A stretch of DNA of 64,000 bases from JAEVLT01 sp044598425 (GTDB lineage Bacteria; Bacillota; Bacilli; Bacillales; Cytobacillaceae): assembly GCA_044598425.1 (NCBI GenBank), contig CP172536.1, positions 1,426,001 to 1,490,000 of the forward strand, written 5' to 3'. The position numbers and the translations under genes were made by a program. The notes beneath the pieces were generated by a model that was not told where the DNA came from, ran no database searches, and was given only the letters and a program-made list of their open reading frames with translations. Of the stretch, positions 1 through 8,234 are shown piece by piece (position 1 is the first letter of the stretch; each line of letters opens with the position of its first letter).

Positions 1-201
1 ATCACCCGTAAATTCATCAAGCATCACATCACTATAATATTGTCCTGCAGTTGCATACTCTAAGTCTTTTGGGGCAGTAAAGGAACCGTAATTTTCATAA
101 ATGACTAGCCAAAAAAGTAAGAGGACAACAATGGCAATCGTCCAAACAAACCAGTAATTTTTCACTTCAGCATGAACATGATTCTTAAACCGATCAAACA
201 A
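1..201 (-). CDS. N-terminal fragment of an unknown membrane protein (runs off left edge)
   Basis: Reading leftward from a TTG at 201-199, preceded by a strong GGAGGG ribosome site about nine bases upstream, there is an open frame of 67 codons to the window edge. It has a short basic N-terminus (LFDRFKNHVHAEVKNYW), one clear membrane segment (roughly residues 18-35) and then a presumably extracytoplasmic stretch. It is the last visible gene of a leftward cluster with a small multidrug-resistance-like protein, a DUF2304 protein and a family 2 glycosyltransferase, so a role in cell-envelope glycosyl transfer is likely by context only. The family cannot be named from this fragment. Confidence 0.55.
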   Translation of the reverse strand, partial: MFDRFKNHVHAEVKNYWFVWTIAIVVLLLFWLVIYENYGSFTAPKDLEYATAGQYYSDVMLDEFTGD

Positions 202-236
202 AATTTTAACCCTCCTTCATTCACTGATGCAGACGA

Positions 237-587
237 TCACCTGACCACTAAGTACACACCGAGTAATATAACCCCCGTACCGATCCATCTCGAAATCGGA
301 ATCTGCTCTTTAAATAGAAATAGACCTACAAAAAGCGCAAGAACATATGCAACACTTTGTAACGGATATAAAAAGCTAAGCGGCAGTTTTGAAAGCAAAT
401 ACATCCAAATGACCGTAGCAAGTATGTAAAGAACAAATCCTAAAAAAATAAAGGGTGAAAATACAAACTGAAAAAACTTTTGAAAAAGGTTTCCGTGAAG
501 ATGTAAATTTTCTAACCCTATTTTCCAGCTGGTTTGTCCTAAAACAAGGCAAACAATATTTATCAGTATGAGTACATATTTCAACAT
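237..587 (-). CDS. Small four-helix EamA/SMR-like membrane protein
   Basis: A 116-residue protein made almost entirely of four hydrophobic helices, ending in GTGVILLGVYLVV, the usual final helix of the EamA/small multidrug resistance fold. Members of this size linked to glycosyltransferases are often proposed lipid-linked sugar flippase subunits (ArnE/ArnF type); drug export is the other possibility. It lies only six bases after the DUF2304 gene and is probably cotranscribed with it. Fold assignment is good, substrate unknown. Confidence 0.75.
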   Translation of the reverse strand: MLKYVLILINIVCLVLGQTSWKIGLENLHLHGNLFQKFFQFVFSPFIFLGFVLYILATVIWMYLLSKLPLSFLYPLQSVAYVLALFVGLFLFKEQIPISRWIGTGVILLGVYLVVR

Positions 588-593
588 TTGAGA

Positions 594-962
594 TTACCTC
601 TCTGGACTCTTAATGTTTTGCAGACTTTCTACTTCTTTTTTTAATAAACCGACTTCTTGAACGAGCTGGGTAAATTTATTTGAAATTCGGGAAATCGTTA
701 GGGTGAGACTAAAAATAAGAAAAAATTGAAAAATGAAAGATAATAGAAAAATAGCATTAACGGGCTGCTTAATACTTAATAAATTTGCTGTTGTTTTGGC
801 AATGTCTGAAAATGCTGCTAGCAAAATATTACCAACACTAAAAAACAGCCAAAGCAATGAATACTTAAGCTCAAGATTGTACTTTCTAATCATATTGATA
901 ATAACAAGAAGAGTAATGATAGAAGCTATGAACAAGATGATTTGCAATTGGATCGTAATCAT
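594..962 (-). CDS. DUF2304 family membrane protein
   Basis: A 122-residue protein with three predicted membrane helices (about residues 5-22, 33-52 and 68-90) followed by a charged C-terminal helix likely to form a coiled coil. The motif YSLLWLFFSV after helix one is typical of DUF2304 proteins, which regularly sit beside family 2 glycosyltransferases and small EamA-like proteins, exactly as here. They are thought to assist polyprenyl-linked sugar transfer, but the biochemical role is not established. The ATG lies 35 bases after the glycosyltransferase gene. Confidence 0.8.
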   Translation of the reverse strand: MITIQLQIILFIASIITLLVIINMIRKYNLELKYSLLWLFFSVGNILLAAFSDIAKTTANLLSIKQPVNAIFLLSFIFQFFLIFSLTLTISRISNKFTQLVQEVGLLKKEVESLQNIKSPER

Positions 963-997
963 TATATGCTCCTTTCATCCAAAATGATGGACCCAAC

Positions 998-1696
998 CTA
1001 TGTCAAGCCAATTTTCCGCAAGTTATCGATAAAAATCGCTAACGAAACTTTTATCATATAATAAACAGATTTGAAGGAGGTAATGCTTGACTCTCCCCCA
1101 AACCTTTCATTCATAATAACAGGGACTTCCGCAATATGGAAATGGTTCCTCAATAAGTAGACGATCGATTCTGGCTCAGGATAATCGTGAGGATATCGAA
1201 TGCTAAATTGTTCAATGACTCTGCGGTTACAGGCTCTAAAACCGGAAGTAGGGTCTGTAATTATTTTTTTCTCCAATAGCTTGATTAAAAAGCTAAAGTA
1301 AGAGATTCCAATTCTTCTCATAAAAGAAGATTGATAGCCTTCCTTTTTTAAGTAACGTGAACCGATTACCAAATCCGCTTTTCCGTCTTTAATTGGATTG
1401 ATGAGGTCGTTTATATAAGAAGGATTATGCTGACCATCGCCATCCACTTGTATGGCGATATCATAGCCATTTTCCCATGCATATTTGTAACCTGTTTGGA
1501 CTGCTCCGCCAATCCCAAGATTACATGGAAGGTCGATGACATTAAATCCAAGCTTTCTGCCCATCTCAGATGTATGGTCTTTAGAACAATCATTTATAAC
1601 GAGAATGTCAACAAAATCAATTTTCTTGAATTGTACTGCAACTTTTTTCAAACCCTCTTCTTCATTAAAAGCAGGAACAATTGCAAGTATTTTCAT
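998..1696 (-). CDS. Family 2 glycosyltransferase, dolichyl/polyprenyl-phosphate sugar synthase type
   Basis: A 232-residue enzyme starting MKILAIVPAFNEEEG with an AGGAG site ten bases upstream. A longer frame extends upstream to 1858, but that N-terminus does not resemble the family and this ATG fits GT2 enzymes. Visible motifs are the nucleotide-binding N-terminus, the metal-binding VDGDGQH, the GSRY motif and DPTSGFRACNRR, which are typical of DPM1-like enzymes that put a sugar on a polyprenyl phosphate at the inner membrane face. No C-terminal membrane helices are present, so the neighbouring membrane proteins (DUF2304 and SMR-like) may supply the membrane part. First gene of the leftward cluster. 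Confidence 0.85.
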   Translation of the reverse strand: MKILAIVPAFNEEEGLKKVAVQFKKIDFVDILVINDCSKDHTSEMGRKLGFNVIDLPCNLGIGGAVQTGYKYAWENGYDIAIQVDGDGQHNPSYINDLINPIKDGKADLVIGSRYLKKEGYQSSFMRRIGISYFSFLIKLLEKKIITDPTSGFRACNRRVIEQFSIRYPHDYPEPESIVYLLRNHFHIAEVPVIMNERFGGESSITSFKSVYYMIKVSLAIFIDNLRKIGLT

Positions 1697-1858
1697 TATA
1701 TTTTTCTCCTTACCTTGACTGGCTATTTTTTGAGAATATAAAAAAATGAATTCTTTTTCAACCACAGCGCGTAAAAAGTTTATTAAAAGATTGTAAAGAT
1801 GGATGAAATATGTTTCTAAGTTAAAGAATCTATTTCTTCTTTCCATACAATCAATCAT

Positions 1859-2155
1859 AAATTCTACACAAAATTTATTAAAAAAGTCTTAAATTAAAAA
1901 GATAAATTTCTTAGATTTTCTGTTTTCTGTAAAAAATGATTTCCAATACAATACTTGCTTCTTCTGGGGTAAACTTTCTTCGAGTCGTTGACACAACTTA
2001 GAAACTCCTTTTTTATTGTCTTGTTTCTTTTGTAGCTTTATATTAAAAAGACCATAAAAAGTTCACTTTATTAATCGAATTTTTACGTGAAAAATCAATC
2101 CTGCCCCAAACCGACCCCAATTATAAGTTAAACAGAACATTTATTCTATAAAACT
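1859..2155. other. AT-rich intergenic region, no gene seen
   Basis: About 300 bases between the glycosyltransferase and the tRNA terminator. It contains no credible reading frame and presumably holds the promoter of the leftward glycosyltransferase cluster. A C-rich stretch near 2101-2121 looks like a possible insertion-sequence end remnant, but no partner repeat was found. Confidence 0.4.
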
Positions 2156-2188
2156 AAAAAAGAAACCCTTGATACATAAGGGTTTCTT
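2156..2188 (-). terminator. Rho-independent terminator after tRNA-Arg
   Basis: On the minus strand, AAGAAACCCTT and AAGGGTTTCTT form an 11-bp stem with a seven-base loop, followed by a run of T. It lies four bases past the tRNA 3' end. Confidence 0.85.
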
Positions 2189-2191
2189 GGA

Positions 2192-2265
2192 CGTCCCAGA
2201 GAGGATTCGAACCTCCGACCTACAGTTTAGGAAACTGTTGCTCTATCCTGCTGAGCTACTGGGAC
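2192..2265 (-). tRNA. tRNA-Arg (anticodon CCT)
   Basis: Read on the minus strand, the gene begins GTCCCAGTAGCTCAGC and ends CTGGGACG. The acceptor stem pairs over seven bases. The anticodon stem ACAGT/ACTGT encloses the loop TTCCTAA, which gives CCT (reads AGG). The T arm has GGAGG-TTCGAAT-CCTCT. CCA is not encoded. A strong terminator follows. Confidence 0.93.
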
Positions 2266-2394
2266 ATAATAATAAAAAGTTTTAAAAATTTCATTAAGGT
2301 TGCATGGCCTAATCCCGCCCATGCCTCAGAAAGTTAAAGCAAGCAGCAGCTCGCCATGTGTGCTTAAAGTAGCTCTTCGAAGATCATTCGGGCG

Positions 2395-2412
2395 TGCTGA
2401 GCTACTGGGACA
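2395..2412 (-). repeat. 18-bp duplicate of the tRNA-Arg 5' end
   Basis: TGCTGAGCTACTGGGACA at 2395-2412 repeats exactly the sequence at 2249-2266, which is the 5' end of the tRNA-Arg gene. The copies are 146 bases apart. The rest of the tRNA is absent at the second copy. It could be the relic of a second tRNA gene or of an insertion at the tRNA. The surrounding 2266-2614 interval has no other gene before mutS. Confidence 0.6.
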
Positions 2413-2614
2413 AAGTGAAAAGGAACGAAATTAATTATATATAGAATAACAAAAAAGGTCAATAAAAAATCGACAGTCGTGGCCATGAATTTACTAACGC
2501 TTTAATTTGTTCTCTTTTAAAATTGTCAACTTTCTGCCGGTGCCCAGCATCCTTCAATATGATATAATTGTCGAAGAGACTCGAAACGATAGAATTGAAA
2601 TGTTGGAGGAAGTT

Positions 2615-5212
2615 ATGGCTGCGTATACGCCGATGATACAACAATATTTAAAGGTAAAGGCAGAGTATCAGGATGCCTTTTTATTTTTTCGCTTAGGCGA
2701 TTTCTATGAAATGTTTTTTGAAGATGCCCTAAAAGCGTCCCAAGAGCTTGAAATTACGCTAACGAGCCGGGAAGGCGGCGGGGAGGAGAAGATCCCCATG
2801 TGCGGAGTGCCCTATCATTCTGCGCAAAATTATATCGAACAATTAATCGAAAAAGGCTACAAAGTGGCCATTTGTGAGCAAACAGAAGATCCGAAGCAGG
2901 CAAAAGGGGTTGTGAAAAGAGAAGTTGTCCAGTTGATCACGCCAGGAACACTGATGGAAGGCCGGGGCTTAAACGACAAAGAGAACAACTATATCGCTTC
3001 GATCACTCCATTCGACGATGATACGTTTGGACTTGCTTATAGTGATCTTTCGACAGGCGAAAGCAAGGTAACATTGCTGTCGAGCCAATTTGAAGAAGTG
3101 TTAAATGAATTAGCTGTGCTTGGCGCAAAAGAAGTCGTCATTCCAATTGACTTTAATGGCGACCTGCAAAAACAGATGCGTGAGCGCTCGGTAATAACTT
3201 TATCTTTTGAAGATAACGATTTACCAGGAGATTCTTTCAATCAACTTTTACAGAATTTGGAACAAAATAAACTAAAGCAGACAGCTGCGAGACTATTTAA
3301 CTATTTATACCGGACGCAGAAACGAAGCCTGGATCATTTACAGCCGGTTTCTACTTACCAAATTCATCAATATATGAAAATTGATTACTATTCAAAGCGG
3401 AACCTTGAATTGACCGAAACGATTCGCTCAAAAGGAAAAAAAGGTTCGCTGCTTTGGCTGCTTGACGGCACGATGACGGCGATGGGCGGCCGGATGCTGA
3501 AGCAATGGATTGACCGTCCGCTTATCGAAAAGCAAGAAATCATCCGCCGGCAAAACATGGTGGGAACAATGATCGAGCATTATTTCGAACGGCAGGATCT
3601 CCGTGAAAAATTAAAGGAAGTCTATGATCTGGAGCGTCTTGCCGGTCGCATCGCTTTTGGCAATGTAAACGCGCGCGACTTGGTGCAGCTAAAACGTTCG
3701 CTCGTGCAGGTGCCGTTTTTAAAAGAAATCGTCCGGCAGTTTCAAACAGTAGAAGCATTGGAATTGGCAGAAAGATTAGATCCTTGCGAAGAAGTAATCG
3801 ATTTATTGGAGCAGGCGATTGTCGATAACCCGCCGCTTTCTTTAAAAGAAGGGAATATTATTCGCGATGGCTATAACGGACAGCTGGATCAATACCGCGA
3901 TGCAAGCCGCAACGGCAAGACGTGGATCGCCCAGCTTGAGCGGGAGGAACGCGAAAAAACAGGTATTAAATCGCTGAAAGTCGGCTATAACCGTGTATTT
4001 GGCTATTACATCGAAGTTACCAGGGCGAATTTGCATCTTTTGCAGGATGGCCAATATGAACGGAAGCAAACCTTAACAAATGCAGAACGTTTTATCACAC
4101 CGGAATTAAAAGAAAAAGAAGCGCTCATTTTACAAGCAGAGGAAAAAATCGGCGAGCTTGAATATGAATTATTCAGTGAAATTCGCGAAACAGTAAAAGA
4201 ATATATTCCGAGATTGCAAGCGTTAGCGAAAAATGTGAGTGCCCTTGATGTACTGCAATGCTTTGCCCAAGTCAGCGAGGAACGGCACTATGTGAAACCG
4301 CAATTTTCCGAGGAGCGCCGGATTGTCATTAAGGATGGCCGTCACCCGGTTGTTGAGAAAGTATTGAACTCCCAGGAATATGTTCCGAATGATTGTTATA
4401 TGGACAGTGAGAGGGAGGTTCTGTTGATTACAGGGCCAAATATGTCCGGGAAAAGCACGTATATGCGCCAGATTGCCTTAATTGCAATTTTGGCGCAAAT
4501 CGGCTGCTATGTTCCCGCTAATGAAGCGATTTTGCCAATTTTTGACCAGGTATTCACAAGAATTGGCGCTGCGGACGATCTGATTTCCGGACAAAGTACG
4601 TTCATGGTCGAAATGCTTGAGGCGAAAAACGCGATTGCCAATGCGACGCAAAACAGCTTAATTTTATTTGATGAAATTGGCCGCGGCACCTCGACGTATG
4701 ACGGGATGGCTTTAGCCCAGGCAATGATTGAGTACATCCATGACCGCATTGGGGCAAAAACGTTATTTTCCACCCATTATCACGAATTGACGGTTCTGGA
4801 AGAAGAATTAACAAAATTGAAGAATGTCCACGTCAGTGCGGTTGAGCACAATGGCAGAGTTGTTTTCCTTCATAAAATAAAAGAAGGACCAGCTGACAAA
4901 AGCTACGGGATTCATGTTGCTCAACTAGCCGGGCTTCCGAAAGAATTAATTACTCGTGCCGCTGAAATTTTACAAAAATTAGAACAAGAGCCAAAACCGC
5001 AAGCTTCAGCAGTTTCTGTAAAAGACGAAATTCATGAACCGTCCGGTCAGCTGTCGTTGTTCGATGAACCGCACACAGAGGGAAAAAACTATGAACTGGC
5101 ATCGAAAGAGAAGCGGGTGATGGAGAAACTGAAAAAGCTTGATATTTTGGACCTGACGCCGCTTCAGGCCATTAATACATTGTACGAATTGCAAAAAAAA
5201 CTAAAAGGCTAG
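2615..5212 (+). CDS. mutS: DNA mismatch repair protein MutS
   Basis: An 865-residue protein that recognises base mismatches and small loops and recruits MutL. It starts MAAYTPMIQQYLKVKAEY. This ATG is preceded by GGAGGA and matches the N-terminus of Bacillus MutS, so a longer upstream frame is not used. The FYEMFFEDA mismatch-wedge motif is near residue 36. The C-terminal ATPase shows Walker A GPNMSGKST, Walker B LILFDEIGRGTSTYDG and STHYHEL. Length agrees with the B. subtilis protein (about 858). mutL follows 13 bases downstream, so the two form an operon. Confidence 0.97.
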   Translation: MAAYTPMIQQYLKVKAEYQDAFLFFRLGDFYEMFFEDALKASQELEITLTSREGGGEEKIPMCGVPYHSAQNYIEQLIEKGYKVAICEQTEDPKQAKGVVKREVVQLITPGTLMEGRGLNDKENNYIASITPFDDDTFGLAYSDLSTGESKVTLLSSQFEEVLNELAVLGAKEVVIPIDFNGDLQKQMRERSVITLSFEDNDLPGDSFNQLLQNLEQNKLKQTAARLFNYLYRTQKRSLDHLQPVSTYQIHQYMKIDYYSKRNLELTETIRSKGKKGSLLWLLDGTMTAMGGRMLKQWIDRPLIEKQEIIRRQNMVGTMIEHYFERQDLREKLKEVYDLERLAGRIAFGNVNARDLVQLKRSLVQVPFLKEIVRQFQTVEALELAERLDPCEEVIDLLEQAIVDNPPLSLKEGNIIRDGYNGQLDQYRDASRNGKTWIAQLEREEREKTGIKSLKVGYNRVFGYYIEVTRANLHLLQDGQYERKQTLTNAERFITPELKEKEALILQAEEKIGELEYELFSEIRETVKEYIPRLQALAKNVSALDVLQCFAQVSEERHYVKPQFSEERRIVIKDGRHPVVEKVLNSQEYVPNDCYMDSEREVLLITGPNMSGKSTYMRQIALIAILAQIGCYVPANEAILPIFDQVFTRIGAADDLISGQSTFMVEMLEAKNAIANATQNSLILFDEIGRGTSTYDGMALAQAMIEYIHDRIGAKTLFSTHYHELTVLEEELTKLKNVHVSAVEHNGRVVFLHKIKEGPADKSYGIHVAQLAGLPKELITRAAEILQKLEQEPKPQASAVSVKDEIHEPSGQLSLFDEPHTEGKNYELASKEKRVMEKLKKLDILDLTPLQAINTLYELQKKLKG

Positions 5213-5225
5213 GAGGCGAGTAAAT

Positions 5226-7157
5226 GTGGGGAAAATCATTCAATTGGATGATGCTTTGTCAAATAAAATTGCAGCAGGAGAAGTTGTCGAGCGCCCTGCC
5301 TCAGTTGTCAAAGAACTCGTCGAAAATTCGATTGATGCCGGCAGTACTGTCATTGAAATTGAGGTGGAAGAAGCAGGACTTGCGAAAATCCGGATAACCG
5401 ATAATGGTGCAGGGATCGAAGAAGATGATGTCCTGAAGGCGTTTCAGCGCCATGCAACAAGCAAGATCAAGGATGAAACCGATTTGTTCCGCATCCGGAC
5501 GCTTGGATTCCGCGGTGAAGCCTTGCCAAGTATTGCCTCTGTATCAAAACTTGAAATGAAAACGTCAACCGGTGAAGGTGCCGGCAACTTTGTTGTCATC
5601 GAAGGCGGCAAAGTGATCACTTTTGAAAAAGCTTCCAGTAGAAGAGGAACGGATATAACAATCAGTGATTTATTTTTCAACACACCTGCGCGCTTAAAAT
5701 ATATGAAGACGATTCATACCGAGTTAGGGAATATTACCGATGTGGTGAACCGCCTGGCGCTTTCCCATCCAGAGGTCGCTTTCCGGCTGATCCATAATGA
5801 GCGGAAATTGCTTCAGACGAACGGGAACGGCGATGTCCGTCAGGTGCTTGCCGCTATTTATGGGTTTGGAATTACCAGACAGCTCGTTCCAATCAAGGGA
5901 GAGTCACTTGACTTTACGATTAGTGGCTATGCGTCCATGCCCGAAGTAACGCGGGCATCCAGAAACTATATTTCAACAATGATCAACGGACGGTTTATCA
6001 AAAATTATCCGCTCGTTAAAGCGATTCAGGAAGGGTACCATACGTTGCTGCCGATTGGCCGCTTTCCGCTCGTTCTCCTGAATATTCAGATGGATCCGCT
6101 GCTTGTCGATGTCAACGTCCATCCTTCAAAAATGGAAGTGAGAATCAGTAAGGAAGCAGAGTTAAACGAACTGGTCAGCGCGACGATCAAAAACGCGTTT
6201 AAAAAGAAAGAATTGATTCCGGCAGGATTTACTCCGGCGAAAAAAGAACAGCCGAAAACAGAGCAAACAACATTGGTTCTGGATGAATTGCCTTTTAGTG
6301 AAAACGAACCACCAGCTCAAAATCCGCAGGCATTTCCAACTGGAATTTTGGAATCTCGGCCAAGCTTGAGACCGGAGAATATGGCTTTTTTTTCGGAAAC
6401 ATCTGATGAAAAAGTGCCGGAAAACGATCAAGGGGATGATCTGGGTGTTGCGGCGTTGTCGCAGGAATTTTCTTCATATGAGCCTGAGAAAGATTTCCTT
6501 CTTGTCGATGAAAGCGAGACAACTGTAGAAGCCGTTGCACCAGTCGCTGAGACCGAACCATTGCACAGTGAAAGCCGGGTTCCCCCGCTTTACCCAATCG
6601 GGCAAATGCACGGAACATATATTTTTGCCCAAAACGAAAGAGGGCTGTACATCATTGACCAGCATGCCGCTCAGGAGCGGATTAAGTACGAATATTTCCG
6701 CGAAAAAGTCGGCCAGGTTGAAAGTGAACTGCAGGAAATGCTTGTGCCGATTACGCTCGAATATTCGGCCGATGAGTATATGAAAATTATTGAATACAGG
6801 CATGAGCTAGAAAAAGTGGGTGTGTTTCTTGAAGAATTCGGAACGAACAGCTTTATTGTCCGCTCCCACCCGCAGTGGTTTCCAAAAGGAGAAGAAAAGG
6901 AAACGATCGAAGAGATGATCGAGCAGCTGCTGGCCATGAAAAAAGTCGATATTAAAAAATTGCGCGAAGAAGCGGCGATTATGATGAGCTGCAAAGGATC
7001 GATTAAAGCAAACCGCCATTTGCGCAATGATGAAATCGGGGCACTACTAAATGATCTGCGGAAGGCTTCCGATCCGTTTACATGTCCGCACGGAAGGCCG
7101 ATTATCATTCATTATTCTATCTATGACATGGAGAAAATGTTCAAACGCGTCATGTAG
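5226..7157 (+). CDS. mutL: DNA mismatch repair endonuclease MutL
   Basis: A 643-residue protein starting at GTG 5226 with AGGAGG just upstream. The N-terminal GHKL ATPase has ENSIDAGS, DNGAGI and GFRGEALPSI. A variable acidic linker spans about residues 340-450. The C-terminal domain carries DQHAAQERIKYE, the metal-binding endonuclease motif of MutL proteins from bacteria lacking MutH, along with SCKGSIKANRHL and CPHGRPI. It therefore nicks the nascent strand itself after MutS activation. Cotranscribed with mutS. Confidence 0.97.
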   Translation: MGKIIQLDDALSNKIAAGEVVERPASVVKELVENSIDAGSTVIEIEVEEAGLAKIRITDNGAGIEEDDVLKAFQRHATSKIKDETDLFRIRTLGFRGEALPSIASVSKLEMKTSTGEGAGNFVVIEGGKVITFEKASSRRGTDITISDLFFNTPARLKYMKTIHTELGNITDVVNRLALSHPEVAFRLIHNERKLLQTNGNGDVRQVLAAIYGFGITRQLVPIKGESLDFTISGYASMPEVTRASRNYISTMINGRFIKNYPLVKAIQEGYHTLLPIGRFPLVLLNIQMDPLLVDVNVHPSKMEVRISKEAELNELVSATIKNAFKKKELIPAGFTPAKKEQPKTEQTTLVLDELPFSENEPPAQNPQAFPTGILESRPSLRPENMAFFSETSDEKVPENDQGDDLGVAALSQEFSSYEPEKDFLLVDESETTVEAVAPVAETEPLHSESRVPPLYPIGQMHGTYIFAQNERGLYIIDQHAAQERIKYEYFREKVGQVESELQEMLVPITLEYSADEYMKIIEYRHELEKVGVFLEEFGTNSFIVRSHPQWFPKGEEKETIEEMIEQLLAMKKVDIKKLREEAAIMMSCKGSIKANRHLRNDEIGALLNDLRKASDPFTCPHGRPIIIHYSIYDMEKMFKRVM

Positions 7158-7356
7158 CTGCAATCGATCAATACTGGGCTTGCTATTTTACAGCCAGTTT
7201 TTTTCTGCTCCAGTTTTTTTGGCAAAAAAAAACCAATGTTTGTCCAGTGGTATAAGCCATTCCAAATTAAAACCTAATGCATTCACTATAGTATAAAGAG
7301 AGAAAAATGGCACTGAAGCCGCATGAGTCAGCTGATTTGGAATGGAGGGAGTTGAG

Positions 7357-7545
7357 ATGGAAGAGCGCTTGTCAAAAGTGGAAGATCGGGTTTCCTCGCT
7401 CGAAACTCGTGTCGCTGTCGTTGAAACAAATATTAAAAACTTGAACAAAACATTGGATGGGATCAAAAGCAATACAACATGGATTTTGCGAATTATTGTC
7501 GGAGCAGTTGTTGCGGCTATTTTAAATTTTTTTCTTAGAGGATGA
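7357..7545 (+). CDS. XhlA-like small membrane protein (hemolysin/holin-associated type)
   Basis: A 62-residue protein: an N-terminal heptad-rich helix (EERLSKVEDRVSSLETRVAVVE) and one C-terminal membrane segment (TTWILRIIVGAVVAAILNFFL). This is the XhlA architecture, found in phage-derived lysis cassettes beside holins and amidases. No lysis partners are present here, so it is a stray or domesticated gene. The start at 7357 follows a GGAGGGA site; an in-frame ATG five codons earlier overlaps that site. IS66 copy 1 has inserted right at its stop codon: the stop lies within the duplicated GATGAAGG, so the protein is intact. Confidence 0.75.
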   Translation: MEERLSKVEDRVSSLETRVAVVETNIKNLNKTLDGIKSNTTWILRIIVGAVVAAILNFFLRG

Positions 7546-7633
7546 AGGGTAAGCCCCCAATCAAACAACGCATATAAACACGCAGCGCCTCCTGGTACTA
7601 TGAATGTATCAATTTATGGGAGGTGCTTTTCAA

Positions 7634-7828
7634 ATGCCGCAACAAAAACTTACAATTGTCCCCGTTACATTACATTCCGAATACAAAGTTTCAAATAAAT
7701 CCACTTCATCATCAACCTCTGCTAATAACGTTTGCACGATCAAAACGGCAAACGTAGAAATCTCCTTCTCCAACGGCGTGGATGAGCACATCATCCAAAC
7801 GGTTATGAGGGAGCTGAAATATCTGTGA
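7634..7828 (+). CDS. tnpA: IS66 accessory protein TnpA
   Basis: A 64-residue protein at the 5' end of the IS66 element, in the position of TnpA/OrfA, which is needed for transposition but whose function is not settled. The ATG at 7634 follows a GGGAGGTG site. A start further upstream at 7604 lies ahead of this site and is not preferred. Its end (stop 7826-7828) overlaps the tnpB start, which suggests translational coupling. Confidence 0.75.
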   Translation: MPQQKLTIVPVTLHSEYKVSNKSTSSSTSANNVCTIKTANVEISFSNGVDEHIIQTVMRELKYL

Positions 7829-8178
7829 AACACGACTATACAAGTGTGAAAAATATTTACATCATTTGTGGAAAGACCGACATGCGAAAAGGCATTGATG
7901 GATTAGCCACATTGATCCAAGATTCTTTTGAACTGGATCCATATGGTGATTCCATTTTCTTATTTGCTGGCTGGAGTAAGGATCGCTATAAATGTTTGTA
8001 TTTCGACGGTGATGGCTTCGCCATGCTTTATAAACGTTTGGATAATGGCAAATTGCAATGGCCCAAAGACGAAAATGAGGTACGCAAACTTTCTCAGCAG
8101 GAGGTTCGATGGCTGCTCGAAGGGTTATCAATCCAACAGCCAAAGGCAATTCAACCATCTCCAAGAGGTGTATTCTAA
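7825..8178 (+). CDS. tnpB: IS66 accessory protein TnpB (IS66 Orf2 family)
   Basis: A 117-residue protein with the hallmark opening of IS66 Orf2: IYIICGKTDMRKGIDGLA, then SIFLFAGWSKDRYKCLYFDGDGFAMLYKRLDNGKLQWP. Starts at GTG overlapping the tnpA stop by four bases. Essential accessory protein for IS66 transposition; the mechanism is not well understood. Confidence 0.93.
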   Translation: MKHDYTSVKNIYIICGKTDMRKGIDGLATLIQDSFELDPYGDSIFLFAGWSKDRYKCLYFDGDGFAMLYKRLDNGKLQWPKDENEVRKLSQQEVRWLLEGLSIQQPKAIQPSPRGVF

Positions 8179-8234
8179 ATTTGTTAAACCACTATTTTTT
8201 TCTTTATTCCGCTGTTCGAACTAGTTATAATAAG

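Noticed and set aside
1697..1858. 54-residue extension of the glycosyltransferase
   Set aside because: No ribosome site, and the family starts at MKILAIVPAFNE.
2101..2131. Insertion-sequence end near 2101-2131
   Set aside because: The C-rich stretch hints at an IS end, but no partner repeat, transposase remnant or target duplication was found.
2507..2614. 36-residue extension of MutS
   Set aside because: The known MutS N-terminus aligns from MAAYTPMIQQ, which has its own GGAGGA site.
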